Source: Orobanche coerulescens
Lineage: Eukaryota > Streptophyta > Magnoliopsida > Lamiales > Orobanchaceae
Assembly (NCBI GenBank): GCA_033398695.1
Contig: CM065803.1
Coordinates: forward strand, 43,081,501 to 43,145,500
Length of the DNA stretch: 64,000 nt
Direction of reading: 5' to 3'
The translations under genes and the position numbers were made by a program. The notes below the pieces were generated by a model. The model worked only from the letters and a program-made list of their open reading frames with translations. It was not told the origin of the DNA and made no database searches. This document shows positions 1 to 10,589 of this stretch, in pieces (the stretch's first letter is position 1; every line of letters starts with the position of its first letter).

Positions 1-186
1 ACCTAAGGATTATATAATCTTAGGTATCGATTGGATGGATCATCATGATGCCATACTTAGTGTCCGCAAGCGGATGGTAACCGTCACTTTTGATGATGGT
101 TTCGAGTGTATTTTTCGGGGTGATAATCCCAGCTGTTCCGGGAGAGTCATCAGCGCTATGAAAGCAATGAAACTTCTTAATTAAGG
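1..186 (+). pseudogene. Gypsy-1 protease C-terminal remnant
   Basis: The translation includes LGIDWMDHHDA followed by a VTFDDG-like segment, which resembles the C-terminal part of the retropepsin-like domain and linker that precede reverse transcriptase in chromoviruses. The frame runs into a stop near 181-184, and the reverse transcriptase then continues in another frame, so the polyprotein is broken here. The catalytic aspartate region lies to the left of the window and cannot be assessed. A GTG-initiated frame at 187 is only where the RT frame happens to open, not a real start. Confidence 0.6.
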
Positions 187-1122
187 GTGTATTGGTTATT
201 GGTGTTACATGACCAAAAGATCAGATCGACTAGTTGCATTGGCCGATATCCGGTAGTTCGAGACTACCCAGACGTATTTCCAGATGAGTTGCCAGGCTTA
301 CCTCCACATTGTGAGGTAGAGTTTACTATTGAGTTAGAGCCAAGTACGTCCCCGCTTTCGAAAGCACCGTATCGTATGGATCCTTCTGAGAAGCAGGATT
401 TGAAGAACGAGCTTGAGGAGTTGACTGAGAAGGGCTATATTCGACCTAGTGCGTCCCCTTGGGGAGCATCAGTGCTATTTGTACGCAAGAAAGACGGATC
501 TCTGCGTTTATGTATTGATTACCGTGAGCTGAATATGGTAACCATCAAGAACAAATATCCATTGCCTCATATTGATGATTTATTGGATCAACTTCAGGGA
601 GCTGCTGTGTTTTCTAAGATCGACTTGAGGTCCGATTATCATCAATTGAAGATTCGAGAGTCTGACATTTCGAAGACAGCCTTCCGAACTCGCTATGGGC
701 ATGATGAGCTCGTGGTGATGCCATTTGGATTGACTAAGGCACCGGCGGTATTCATGGAATTGATGAATCGATTTTTTATTAATTATCTGGATTGTTTTGT
801 AGTCATTTTTATTGACGACATCATGATTTACTCTCGTGACCATGAAGAGCATGAGCGTCATCTCCACCAAGTTCTCGATGCGTTGAGGCGGGAACAACTT
901 TATGGGAAATTTTCTAAATGTAAATTCTGGATGCCTGAAGTTATCTTCCTTTGGCATGTGATATCAGCCGAAGGGGTGAGAGTAGACCCACAGAAGACAG
1001 AAGCTATTCGAGATTGGCTACCTCCGAAGAACATGAAGGAAGTTCTTAGTTTCCTCGGTCTAGCAGGTTACTACCGACGGTTCGTGGAAAGGTTTTTCCA
1101 AAATTGCACAACCGACGACTAA
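187..1122 (+). pseudogene. Gypsy-1 reverse transcriptase domain
   Basis: This is the reverse transcriptase of a Ty3/gypsy polyprotein, which copies element RNA into cDNA in virus-like particles. Visible motifs in order are [14 protein letters not shown] at the N-terminal boundary, a [16 protein letters not shown] block, [12 protein letters not shown] with one catalytic Asp, MPFGLTKAP, and FIDDIMIYS carrying the paired catalytic Asp residues. The normal glycine in the usual LRSGYHQ block is Asp here, and FLGHVIS reads FLWHVIS, both signs of decay. The frame ends at a stop at 1120-1122 just after the thumb segment [12 protein letters not shown], where a frameshift moves the polyprotein into the next frame. 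Confidence 0.9.
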
Positions 1123-1125
1123 CCT

Positions 1126-2072
1126 ACTAAGGAAGAATAAGAAGTACTTGTGGTCAGAGGCATGTCAGCAAAGTTTTAATGAGCTCAAGAGTCGATTGAT
1201 TTCAGCACCTGTCTTGGTTCTACCAAAAGGAACGGAGGGATTCGTGGTGTATAGTGACGCGTCGAGACAATGCCTTGGATGTGTGTTAATGCAAAATGGG
1301 AATGTGATTGCCTATGCATTGAGACAATTGTGACCCTATGAAGTTAACTATCTGACCCATGATTTGGAGCTAGCAGCCTTGGTGTTTGCTTTGAAAATCT
1401 GGCGTCACTATCTGTATGGAGTTACGTGTCAGATCTTTACTGATCACAGGAGCCTGAAGTACATTTTTACTCAGAAGGAGTTGAACATGAGACAGAGAAG
1501 GTGGCTAGAATAAATCAAAGACTATGATATTGAGATCCTTTATCATCCGGGCAAGGCAAATGTGGTTGCCGATGCCTTGAGTCGTAAGACAGTGCAGGAG
1601 CAGATGCTTGGCCGTTTGACAGTTCAGAGAGAATTGCAGTTAGATCTTTTGAGGCCGGAAATTGAAGTCTGTTTACAACATATTCAGGGACAACTTTGCA
1701 CACTTGAGATCTCATCATCCCTTGATGATATAATTAGATCGAAGCAGGTTACTGACCCATTCTTATCTCGAGTTCGAGATGAAGTAGATAAGGGGAAAGC
1801 CCCTGGATTTGTGATCCACGAGGATAGATTGATATGCTTCAGGAATCGAGTTTGTGTACCCGTAGATGAAGAGTTGAGGAACTCTATCATGAGAGAGGCC
1901 CATGCTACCCCGTACTCTATTCACCCGGGGTCTAGTAAGATGTATAAGGATTTGAAGCAAGGTTATTGGTGGGGGAACATGAAACATGAGGTTTCTGAAT
2001 TTGTTTCGAGATGTTTAACCTGTCAGCAGGTTAAGATTGAGCATTAGCGACCCGCAGGAATGCTGAAACCGC
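1126..2072 (+). pseudogene. Gypsy-1 RNase H and integrase zinc-binding region, interrupted
   Basis: In a different frame from the RT, the sequence encodes the RNase H domain ([48 protein letters not shown]). The integrase N-terminal HHCC zinc-binding module follows (HATPYSIHPG, then RCLTCQQVK). In-frame stops occur at 1331 (TGA), 1511 (TAA) and 2045 (TAG). The same residues are open, or broken differently, in the sister element Gypsy-2 (10590-12420), which confirms these as lesions. At 2072 the frame is cut by the left LTR of the nested gag-only element, and integrase resumes at 6524. Confidence 0.88.
2068..2072. repeat. Target-site duplication ACCGC (left)
   Basis: ACCGC directly precedes the TGTTGG terminus at 2073 and recurs at 6524-6528 directly after the CCAACA terminus. 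This proves one insertion event for 2073-6523. Confidence 0.95.
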
Positions 2073-2580
2073 TGTTGGTGGAATATCGGTATTAGCGCCG
2101 TTTGTGCGGAAGCGAAAATTAAATATGGGAATTAAATGACACGCAGATTTATAGAGGTTCGGCCAAACATGCCTACGTCATCTCTTGATGTATCTTTTTC
2201 TATAGGTTCAAGATCAAAACCTCTGCATCTCTCTTCTATCGGTCGAGGAATTACCGTTACAAGCTCGTCTTCTATCGATCCGAGTAAAACCGTTTTTCCT
2301 TTTCTATTGGATAAGGAATCAACCACTCTAGCTTTCTATTGGTACTAGATAAACCTCACTAAGATAGCGATTGCGATTCTAACAATGCCGGATACTTGAT
2401 CCTAATAACACCGAATCCAATCGTATCTTTTCTTTTTCTCACTCGTGTATGATTTTGTGTATAACACTCAATCACTCTAATTTAAGCTCAAGAACAACAA
2501 CTTTAATGTTTACAATGATATCTCAAGTGTATATGAATTGCTCAATGTTGTTGTTGTAGAATGATACCAACTCATTTGGT

Positions 2581-2588
2581 ATTTATAG
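2581..2588 (-). promoter_or_regulatory. LTR TATA box of the gag-only element
   Basis: On the minus strand the sequence reads GGCTATAAATACC. It sits immediately downstream, in element sense, of the 12-mer array at 2628-3120, as expected for the U3/R boundary. Confidence 0.7.
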
Positions 2589-2627
2589 CCTTCTTCCACA
2601 AACTAGCCATTACTGCCAGTTGATAAT

Positions 2628-3120
2628 TAGCGTGCACTAGGCTGCCTTCCTTAGCGTGCGCTATCACATGTAATTTAGCCTTTAGCGTACGTTATGTACT
2701 GTTACGTACGTTAACGTTCTTCCAGTTTCAGTCCAGTGGCTACTGTCTCTGGCTGTTAGCGTGCGCTAACACTTCCTTTGTAGCATGCGCTAATCATGCA
2801 TCATTGCATGCGTCATATATCCGTTAATGCTTTTTGACTTGTAGCAGATAATCCCAACGGATTGATTGACTTTATTCAAATTCATATTTATCGTACGCTA
2901 AATATCATCTCTTGCGTGTGCTAAGCTTACTTCAGTGCATACGTCATTCTGTGTTTGAATCTCTTCACAACGGTAACAAGTCTTCGATAGCGTGCGTTAA
3001 TCATCACGTGTAGCGTACGCTATCCTCATCAGGTGGCTTCACTTCAGGTTACTTCGAACTCGTCTGATCTGCAGCCGGGACCCGTTAGCGTGCGCTAACT
3101 TATATGTCTAGCGTACGCTA
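2628..3120 (-). repeat. U3 array of 12-bp near-palindrome TAGCG(C/T)ACGCTA
   Basis: Exact TAGCGTGCGCTA (TAGCGCACGCTA on the element strand) at 2652, 2757 and 3086. Exact TAGCGTACGCTA at 3011 and 3109. One- or two-mismatch copies lie near 2629, 2684, 2700, 2781, 2891, 2915 and 2990. A GTCCAGTGGCTACTG block at 2731 belongs to a second motif shared with Gypsy-2. Spacing is irregular (about 12 to 110 bp), so this is a dispersed array, not a tandem satellite. Confidence 0.85.
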
Positions 3121-3255
3121 GCTTTGTATTTTGTCCAGCTTTTTGCGTCTTCGATTCCTTCGTCGTTTTGCTTCGCCTCTAAGTTGTTTTGCTTTGTTTA
3201 GCAACTTAATCATCAAAATATTATTTATTAATATGTGGAATAAATATTCCAACAA

Positions 3256-3269
3256 TCTCCCCCTTTTTG
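3256..3269 (-). other. Polypurine tract of the gag-only element
   Basis: The minus strand reads CAAAAAGGGGGAGAT directly before the TG of the 3' LTR. This is the usual plus-strand priming site of LTR retrotransposons. Confidence 0.8.
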
Positions 3270-3763
3270 ATGATTACAAAACAACTCTTGAATTGGATAA
3301 AACCTACAAAATAAAATATATGTATATGTACGTTTCAAAGTTTTCAACATTGATTGTTTCGTTAGCTTCACTAATCCTTTTTATTTTCTTTTTCTGTCAT
3401 TTTGGACTTCTTCATTTTTTATTTTTCAACTCTTTCATTTCTCCCCCTTTTTGTATGCTTTCTTCTCCTTTCTCGACTTCTTCGATTTTTAATATTTTTT
3501 CCTCCTTTTTACTTTTTATTTTTCTTGTCATATCTTTCATGACGCTTTTATCCGATTCAACTTCTTCTCCCCCTTTTTGTATTCAGCAAAAAGTGCAAAA
3601 AGAAATATAGAGGATACCAATATGAATATATAAAGAAAATATGCATGAATAACAAATACGCAATAATAGGGTATAAAACTCCCCCTGAAAATAATATCTC
3701 CCCTTTAAAAATATTACTCCCACTGAGTATAATACCAATTGTTAAAAATTAGTATTTGGGGAT
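3270..3763 (-). other. Untranslated 3' region of the gag-only element
   Basis: T-rich stretch on the plus strand with several CTCCCCCT blocks (for example 3425, 3570, 3680). On the minus strand these read as repeated purine tracts. No pol domain is recognisable in any frame. The open frame 3131-3610 on the plus strand has low-complexity Phe/Ser content and is not a gene. Confidence 0.65.
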
Positions 3764-5287
3764 CTAACCGAAAGTCGGTTTTTCTTTCGAGACGTAGACG
3801 ATTTTTGAAACAATTGTTCCTTTAGGAACCCAAATTTTCTTAACTTTAATCGTCCGTCTTGGGCTTTTGCAATTCGAAATGTGATGCCCGATTTTTAAAC
3901 ATTTTTCACACAAGGATATTTTAAAATTTACGGATTCATTTTTAGAACGTGGTTTAAATCCTAACCCCTCTTTATTTAACGTGTATTTTTGAATCGAGAG
4001 CATATTTTTAAATTTCTCGTTTCCGAGAGAAAATTTCTTCGTTAAATCTTTGAGCTCGGTTTGGACTTTAACAAGATCATTCTTTAAAATATTCTTGTTT
4101 TCAACGCATTTAGAATGATCGATTTCGGCAAATTTTCCCTTTTCAAGAATTTTGGAATTTTCAATTTCCAAAGATTTATATTTAGTTTGAAGGGATTTAA
4201 TTTCTTTTAAAGCATTTTGATAATCGGTATGTAATAACTCGAATGCTTCAAAAAGTTCGCCGTAAGAATTACTTACTTGGCTTTCGACGTCGCTGTCGTC
4301 GAATGAACTCCGGGCCATGAGTGCGAGATTATTTTGATTCATGAAATCATCATCACGATCTTCGTCACTCCATGTTGCAACTAAGACTTCCTTTTGTTTT
4401 ACTTGACAGTTCTTAGCAAAGTAGCCTGGTTTACCACATAATCGACAGGTGTCGTCGAATTTCTTAGATTCGCCTGCTTGGATGTCCTTCTTTCTCCGGT
4501 TTAATAAGTGTTGGAACTTATTAATATTTTTGGCATAATATGCCGATTTTTCATCGCTTTCGTCCACCGGAATTTCTTCTTTCTTTCTCGACATCTTAGC
4601 CTTCATGGCTATCGACCTCTCCTTCGGTTTTGGTTTGGCATTCCGAGATTTTAGAACAATCTCGTAGTTGATAAGAGAACCAACGAGAGCACTAAAATCA
4701 AGAGTATTTAAATCCTTTGATTCCATTATGGCCGTAACCATACCGTCCCATTCTCGAGGTAGTGATCGGAGAATTTTCTTTACTTTCTCACTACTCGAAA
4801 GTGGTTTCCCGGAACATGCTAATCAATTAGTAATAACCGAAAAACGGTCAAGCATTATCGTGATGGATTCATCGTCCTTCATTTGGAATAATTCGTACTC
4901 GTGAAGGAGCATGTTTATCTTCGTCTTCTTGACTTGAGACGTACCTTCGTGTGTTACCTCAAGAATTTTCCAAATTTCTTTGGCACTACCACACAATGAT
5001 ATTCGGTTGTGTTCTTCCGGATTTAAGGCACAATAAAAAAGTTGAGTTGCCTTATAATTATAGTGGTCGTTTTTCCAATCGGAATCGTCATATTCTTCGA
5101 AAGTTTTAATTGTACCGTTGGAATTTGTCGGAATTTTTGGACCAAGACAAATCACCTTCCAAAGCTCGATGTCATATGCTCGGATGAATATAGACATTTT
5201 CTTCTTCCACGTCATGAAGTTTGATCCATCAAAAAATGGTGGTCGATTGAGAGCAAGGCCTTCGACGGGAGCAAGTTGAAACACCAT
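3764..5287 (-). pseudogene. Copia-type Gag (capsid plus two CCHC zinc knuckles), one nonsense codon
   Basis: This is a single frame on the minus strand from ATG at 5287 to a stop at 3764, about 508 codons, broken only by TGA at 4823-4825. The N-terminal part shows the copia Gag wording (APVEGLALNRPPFFDGSNFMTWKKKM, here in fragments of the DUF4219/UBN2 type), followed by a helical capsid region. After the stop come VTAIMESKDLNTLDFSALVGSL, a basic stretch, a CCHC knuckle (CRLCGKPGYFAKNC), a coiled-coil-like Lys/Glu-rich segment, and a second knuckle-like CEKCLKIGHHISNC. Gag packages element RNA in cytoplasmic particles. The lack of other lesions suggests recent activity, or a read-through or expressed N-terminal half. 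The UBN2-type capsid places the element with Ty1/copia, not with the gypsy elements around it. Confidence 0.88.
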
Positions 5288-5331
5288 TGGGTCTTTTCTC
5301 CTCGGATGAAAAGCCGCTTATAGGAGTACCA

Positions 5332-5342
5332 CTCCGATACCA
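5332..5342 (-). other. Primer binding site, initiator tRNA-Met type
   Basis: The minus strand reads TGGTATCGGAG starting two bases inside the LTR edge at 5345. It resembles the common plant TGGTATCAGAGC site complementary to the initiator tRNA-Met 3' end. It fixes the element orientation as minus. Confidence 0.8.
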
Positions 5343-5344
5343 AT

Positions 5345-6523
5345 TGTTGGTGGAATATCGGTATTTGCGTTGTTTGTGTGGAAGCGAAAATTAAATACGG
5401 GAATTAAATGACATGCAGATGTATAGAGGTTCGGCCAAACGTGCCTACGTCCTCTCTTGATGTATCTTTTTCTATAGGTTCAAGATCAAAACCTCTGCAC
5501 CTCTCTTCTATCGGTCGAGGGATTACCGTTACAGGCTCGTCTTCTATCGGTCCGAGTAAAACCATTTTTCCTTTTCTATTGGATAAGGAATCAACCACTC
5601 TAGCTTTTTATTGGTACAAGATAAACCTCACTAAGATAGCGACTGCGATTCTAACAATGCCGGATCCTTGATCCTAATAACACCGAATCCAATCGTATCT
5701 TTTCTTTTTCTCACTCGTGTATGATTTTGTGTATAACACTAATCACTCTAATTTAAGCTCAAGAACAACAACTTTAATGTTTACAATATATCTCAAGTGT
5801 ATATGAATTGCTCAATATTGTTGTTGTAGAATGATACCAACTCATTTGGTATTTATAGCTTTCTTCCACAAACTAGCCGTTACTGCTAGTTGATAATTAG
5901 CGTGCGCTAGGCTACCTTCCTTAGCGTGCGCTATCGCATGTATTTAGCCTTTATCATACATTATGTACTATTAAGTACGTTAACGTTCTTCCAGTTTCAG
6001 TCCAGTGGCTACTGTCTCTGGCTGTTAGCGTACGCTAACACTTCCTTTGTAGCGTACGCTAATCATGCATCATTGCATGCGTCATATAACTGTTAATGCT
6101 TTTTAACTTGTAGAAGATTCTCCCAACGGATTGATTGACTTGATTCAAATTGATATTTAGCGTACGCTAAATATCATCTCTTGCATGCGCTAAGCTTACT
6201 TCAGTGCATACGTCATTCTGTGTTTGAATCTCTTCACAACGGTAACAAGTCTTCGATAGTGTGCGTTAATCATCACGTGTAGCGTGCGCTATCCTCATCA
6301 GGTGACTTCACTTCAGGTTACTTCGAACTCATCTGATCTGCATCCGGGACCCATTAGCGTGCGCTAACTTATATGTCTAGCGTGTGCTAGCTTTGTATTT
6401 TGTCCAGCTTTTTGCGTCTTCGATTCCTTCGTCGTTTTGCTTCGCCTCTAAGTTGTTTTGCTTTGTTTGGCAACTTAATCATCAAAACATTATTTATTAA
6501 TATGTGGAATAAATATTCCAACA
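5345..6523 (-). repeat. Right LTR (5' LTR in element orientation) of the gag-only element
   Basis: 1179-bp partner of 2073-3254. The TATA box on the minus strand lies at 5851-5858. Exact 12-mers lie at 5898, 5922, 6280 and 6354 (TAGCGTGCGCTA) and at 6026, 6050 and 6158 (TAGCGTACGCTA). It is followed by the ACCGC target duplication at 6524-6528. Confidence 0.95.
5897..6392 (-). repeat. U3 12-mer array in the promoter-bearing LTR
   Basis: Seven exact and several near-exact copies of the shared near-palindrome lie in about 500 bp immediately upstream, in element sense, of the TATA at 5851-5858. Positions match the array in the other LTR, but several copies differ at the two central bases. Confidence 0.85.
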
Positions 6524-7620
6524 ACCGCTCCCGATCCTCGAATGAAAATGGGAGGACATATCGATGGATTTTATCACTAGCTTGCCGACGAGTCATTGAG
6601 ATATGAATACAATTTAGGTGATTGTGGATCGGCTGACCAAATCCCACTTTTTGGAGATTAAAGACACGTGGGGTCCCGAGAGATTGGCCCAGCTATTTAT
6701 TAAAGAGATTGTAAGATTACATGGTACTCCCAAGAGTATTGTATCGGATCGTGATGGGCGATTCATGTCGTATTTCTGGAAGGCAGTTCATCGTTCGATG
6801 GGCACGCAGTTGAATTTCAGTACGGCTTTTCATCCGCAGACCGATGGTCAGTCTGAAAGAACTATCCAAACTCTAGAGGACATGTTGAGGGTGTGTGCTC
6901 TTGATTGGAAGGACGATTGGGAAACCCAACTACCTTTGGTGGAATTCACTTATAATAATAGTTGGCACGCTTTGATTCAGATGGCACCATATGAGGCATT
7001 GTATTGCCGTCGTTGTAGGTCCCCTTTGTGTTGGGATGAACTGTCAGAATCCTTGGGTACGGAACCCGATGTGTTGTTAGCAGCCCGTGAGAAGATCGCT
7101 CTGATTAGGAGTCATTTGTTAACGGCTCAAAGCCGACAGAAGTCCTACGCAGACAACCGTCGACGACCGCTTGAGTTCGAGGTTGGTGACCATGTGCTAA
7201 TGAAGGTGTCTCCTACCCTAGGTGTTCGTTTTGGGAAGAGAGGCAAACTGAGCCCGAGGTACATTGGGCCGTTTGAGATTTTGGAGCGTGTAGGTGATCT
7301 GGTCTATCGACTGGCTTTGCCACGGCTTTAAGTCGGATTCACAATGTGTTTCATGTTTCACAGCTGAGGAAATATGTTGCTGATCCGAGTCATATGCTTC
7401 AGTTCGATGAGGTCGAGATAGCGGAGGATCACTCGTACGAGGAGCGTCCCGTTCGGATACTCAAGAGAAGGATCAAACAGTTGCGGAATAAGACGATTCC
7501 CTTGCTGAAATTTCAGTGGTCACGATATGAGTCGACGAGGCTACGTGGGAAACCGAGGTTAGCATGCGAGAGAGGTATCCCGACTTGTTTACCCCTTAAT
7601 TTTTGGGACGAAACTCCTTT
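6524..7620 (+). pseudogene. Gypsy-1 integrase core and chromodomain-like tail
   Basis: This continues the frame cut at 2072. The integrase core shows VSDRDGRF, then FHPQTDGQSERTIQTLEDMLR with the catalytic Glu region, TYNNSWHA, and MAPYEALYCRRCRSPLCWDE. The C-terminal GDHVLMKVSP and KLSPRYIGPFEIL motifs are the GPY/F module of gypsy integrases. A frameshift at about 7325 moves to VFHVSQLRKYVADPSH. A further shift breaks the chromodomain-like tail around 7515-7600, where Gypsy-2 reads WSRHGVEEATWETED. Chromodomains steer chromoviral insertion to heterochromatin. The first 80 bases after the insertion contain extra stops. Confidence 0.88.
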
Positions 7621-7632
7621 TAAGGGGGAGTA
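7620..7632 (+). other. Polypurine tract of Gypsy-1
   Basis: The purine run AAGGGGGAG, followed by TA, sits just before the TGTAATATCC LTR start. The same arrangement (AAGGGGGGAG, TA, TGTAATACCC) precedes the Gypsy-2 LTR. Confidence 0.85.
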
Positions 7633-7828
7633 TGTAATATCCAACTGTAATTTTTTTATCTATCGTTGTATTACTTGGATAATTTGAATGTCGTGGATCG
7701 TTGCATTTAGTGTAATGACTATAATGTTGAGATGTTATAGATTTGAGTTACTTATTGTTGTTATTTCACTTCATGTTTGATGGTTCAATGTTAATTAAAT
7801 AGTTGCATTTTGACCTGTTCTGGTGGCG

Positions 7829-8164
7829 TTAGCGTACGCTACACAGTTAGCGTAACGTACGTTAATCCTGTGTCCTAACGTACGTAACATGTCATCTATT
7901 GTGTACGTTAATGAGGGAATCATACATCAGTTGACTTCCGCACGTGAATCTGTTATCCGTTGCCATGCATGTGAAGGGTGTTGGGCTGTCGAGACGGTCA
8001 AAGTCAACCATAATTAGCATACGTAATATCTTTTATTTAGCGTACGTAAATGGCATGTGAATTTGAGTCAGTAGCCTCTGTAGGATGGTTGCGTACGTAA
8101 AACTTTCGGGTTAACGTACGTAACAGGGTTAGCGTACGCTAATATCTTTCGATAGCGTACGCTA
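7829..8164 (+). repeat. Gypsy-1 U3 12-mer motif array
   Basis: Exact TAGCGTACGCTA at 7830, 8130 and 8153. Diverged or shortened relatives (TTAGCGTAACGTACG, TAACGTACGTAAC, TTAGCGTACGTAA) are scattered between. The last exact copy ends 14 bp before the TATA-like TATTTAAA. Confidence 0.8.
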
Positions 8165-8177
8165 CTGATGTACAGTC

Positions 8178-8185
8178 TATTTAAA
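8178..8185 (+). promoter_or_regulatory. LTR TATA box of Gypsy-1
   Basis: CTATTTAAAG follows the 12-mer cluster at the same relative place as the TATA boxes of Gypsy-2, the LARD-like element and the gag-only element. Confidence 0.6.
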
Positions 8186-8829
8186 GACACAGCCTGTTTT
8201 TCATTTCTTCACAACTTCAACCCGATTTTCTCTCCATATATCGCCCCCCTGCCTCCCTAGACCGATATTACCCTCTTCCAACTTGTTATTGAGCCTTAAA
8301 ACTTGGAGTGGAGCTCATTGATTTGAACTTTAGAAGGTGTTCTTGAACTTGGAGTGTGTTCTTGTAGCTTTGGGGGTTGTTCTTCATTTCTGGAGGTATG
8401 TTGTGCGATTATCCTCTATGTTTTCGTAGTTATGATGTTAAATACTTCACCTAGTATTGAATTAATCAAGTAAAACATGTTGTAATTAAGCTTTTTAACA
8501 CTTCTTGATGAATATGATAATTAAGGGTTTGGAATGGAGGTGTTCTTGATGTTATAGTGATAGTAACCATGTTTATAAATATCATGCTCATCTTACTGGA
8601 CGAAATAACGTCAGTAGAACATTGATAATCAGTTAGCTTCATCATAGTTAGATTTAATCAATAGAATTGATATCATAAAGTGTTTAAACACCATATTAGG
8701 TACTTACTTACCTGGGGAAGAACTTGACAATATTGATATTGGGATGATGTTCTCTTGTTCAGAAATCTTAGAAGTTATAACCTCATTCTTGTTCGGCTTA
8801 ACAAGTCTTTGAGAAATGATAAGAAACCA

Positions 8830-8945
8830 AACCAAACCAAACCAAACATACCCAGTATATCCCGCTCAGAGCAGGGTCTGAGGAGGGTAAGATGTACGCA
8901 GACCATGCCCCTACTTATTACGGTAGGGAGGCTGTTTCCGTGAAG
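8830..8945 (+). mobile_element. SINE-like short repeat insertion (tentative)
   Basis: The segment reads CATACCCAGTATATCCCGCT, then GGGTCTGAGGAGGGTAAGA, then GTACGCAGACC, then GGTAGGGAGGCTGTTTCCG. I recognise this combination from a very common short interspersed repeat of asterid genomes. It is preceded by a (AACCA)n run. Boundaries and target duplication were not resolved. The related LTRs in this window lack it, which supports an insertion. Confidence 0.55.
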
Positions 8946-10589
8946 ACCCCCAACTTAGTGCACAGCAGAATCTTGTGTGATAAATACAAAGGATATTGCT
9001 AATAACAACAATAACTTTTTACTAATTGAATGTGTTGTTAACGTACGAATGTATTTGATCATAATGATAGAGTACATAGTGTTCTTAAGAAGGATATGTT
9101 AATTGTGAACGTTAATGTCATAGTAGATTGAATATTGAATTCGTTATGATTACCCTTGTATAGTTGTAGATGTTGTAGAACATAAGCACTTGGTTAAACC
9201 GATTTTAATTGTGAATTGAAGATGTTTGATTCTTAGCAATGACAAGAGTATTAAAGGACATTTTAGTATAGTAATCCAATTGTGTAAGACGAACTATATG
9301 TATTGGAACCCTTCAATAATCGGTAGACTATTTGTTACGGTAAAATGAATTATTCGGGTAGGTTGCGGGAGTCGTTCCTACGAATTGATATCAATATTGT
9401 ATGAATGTATTATTGAATGAATTATGTTTCATTCAAGGTTGCTCGTTCGAGTGAGTATTTTAGTCTAGGATACCGTCTGTTTGATCTTTTGGAGAAGGAC
9501 TATCTTTCGCCTACGGAATTGAGGCAAGTTATCTTGCTTGGTTATATTGATGATTGAATTCTTGTAATGATTATACGTTCGCATATATAAAACACTTATG
9601 AATCTGTGATTCGTAATTTGATATTGTTCTTGATTATGTTTCCGTTTTTCATTGTGGGATTGCATTCCCAAGTCCATCACCTTGAAATCATTGATCTCGT
9701 TGATCCTTATTTCAGTGAGTTTCTTGATCCTTAATTGGATATGTGATTTACTGAATTCGTTGTCATGCTGTATAGTAACATATCTGGAATTATATCTGCG
9801 TGCCAATTGGTTATTGTATAGGATTTTTATCCAGGCACATATATAGTCATACATGGATGTTTCCGTGTTGGACTGTGCACACGAGATGTAGTTCGTGAGG
9901 CTAATTAGGTACATTGTCATACGTATATTCTGGATTCCGTATACGGGGTGGACATGTACACGGATACATTTCCGGATCAGGCGTACTGTGATGTCCATCT
10001 TGAGCCATATTGTTTGGTCGTTCATAGTCCATGTATGATTGGATATGTTCGACGGTTTGTGACTGATTGTTCATATGCCTGAAGGGTATGTTCAATAGTC
10101 GGGATGTTTCCTTGAGATATAATATATGTGAATCGTATAATGTCTTGAGAATTATAATCATGTATATCTGGCCCTGTGGTTTGGGCGAAATACTTGTGTT
10201 GTATTTTAGGTCGAGGCAAAGGCAAGGCACGGGAAGAGCATTGTGACAGCGAAGGGTTCGAGGGATACTAGTTCGGGGGGCCCAAGTCTGTTGTTTTCCG
10301 GTTATGTTTAAACCGTGTAATGTTAATTTCTGCTTAATTTGAACTATTGTCATTTGTACTATTATTTGCAGTATATCCCATCTCCATATGGTTTATACTT
10401 GTATTTCGGATCCTGTGTATCATAAGGTCGTTGGCCATACCTTTAATAAACTCCTAATCGGAGTATTGACTATTTAATGTGGTTCAGTATCACAAGATAA
10501 TACTTATTTAATCTGTATTTTGGTATCGCCTGGTGGGTCCCAGTATAGGGTCCACGACACTGTAATAGCCGCCTTTTTGGGGTGTTACA

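Larger units (their letters stand above)
2073..3254 (-). repeat. Left LTR (3' LTR in element orientation) of the gag-only element
   Basis: Direct repeat of 5345-6523 with ends TGTTGG and CCAACA, 1182 bp. In element orientation U3 is the right part (about 3254 down to 2600). It carries about a dozen exact or variant copies of TAGCGCACGCTA/TAGCGTACGCTA. A TATA box (CTATAAAT on the minus strand) lies at 2581-2588. Many differences from the other LTR are G/A swaps at the centre of the 12-mers. Confidence 0.95.
2073..6523 (-). mobile_element. Non-autonomous gag-only LTR retrotransposon (TR-GAG-like)
   Basis: This 4451-bp element lies in the reverse orientation inside the Gypsy-1 integrase. It has two LTRs of about 1.18 kb with perfect TGTTGG...CCAACA ends, a 5-bp target duplication (ACCGC), a primer binding site and a polypurine tract on the minus strand. 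The only coding region is a gag with copia-type capsid and zinc knuckles. No protease, integrase or RT is present between gag and the PPT, because only about 0.5 kb separates the gag stop from the LTR. Such elements are known as terminal-repeat retrotransposons with GAG domain. They must borrow Pol from an autonomous partner. The gag has a single in-frame stop, so the insertion is fairly young. Confidence 0.88.
1..10589 (+). mobile_element. Gypsy-1: Ty3/gypsy chromovirus (Tekay-like), 5' end outside window
   Basis: The domain order on the plus strand is protease tail, reverse transcriptase, RNase H, integrase, chromodomain-like tail, polypurine tract, 3' LTR. This order and the wording of the integrase (FHPQTDGQSERT, TYNNSWHA, MAPYEALY) are typical of plant Ty3/gypsy chromoviruses. 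The 5' LTR and gag lie left of the window. A minus-strand gag-only element (2073-6523) splits the integrase. The 3' LTR ends in GGTGTTACA at 10589 and is followed at once by the middle of another gypsy RNase H, so Gypsy-1 probably inserted into Gypsy-2. That is an inference, because the matching left target duplication (expected ACAAC) is outside the window. Several stops and frameshifts make it non-functional. Confidence 0.85.
7633..10589 (+). repeat. Gypsy-1 3' LTR (2957 bp)
   Basis: It starts TGTAATATCC after the polypurine tract and ends GGGGTGTTACA. The layout matches the other Tekay-like LTRs in the window: a U3 with 12-mer motifs (7829-8164), a TATA box (8178), a long U5-side region with a GAGGCAAG...CTTGC hairpin (9521), and an end block CCTGGTGGGTCCCAGT...GGGTCCACG (10529-10555). 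It contains a short SINE-like insertion near 8830-8945. Open frames in it (8755-8943, 9465-10025, 9901-10353) have no recognisable content. Confidence 0.88.

Noticed and set aside
3131..3610. 159-aa plus-strand frame in the gag-only element
   Set aside because: Phe/Ser-rich low complexity, antisense to the 3' untranslated region, spans the LTR boundary.
9465..10353. 186- and 150-aa reverse frames in the Gypsy-1 LTR
   Set aside because: Antisense to LTR sequence; no motif, and not kept in the related Gypsy-2 LTR.
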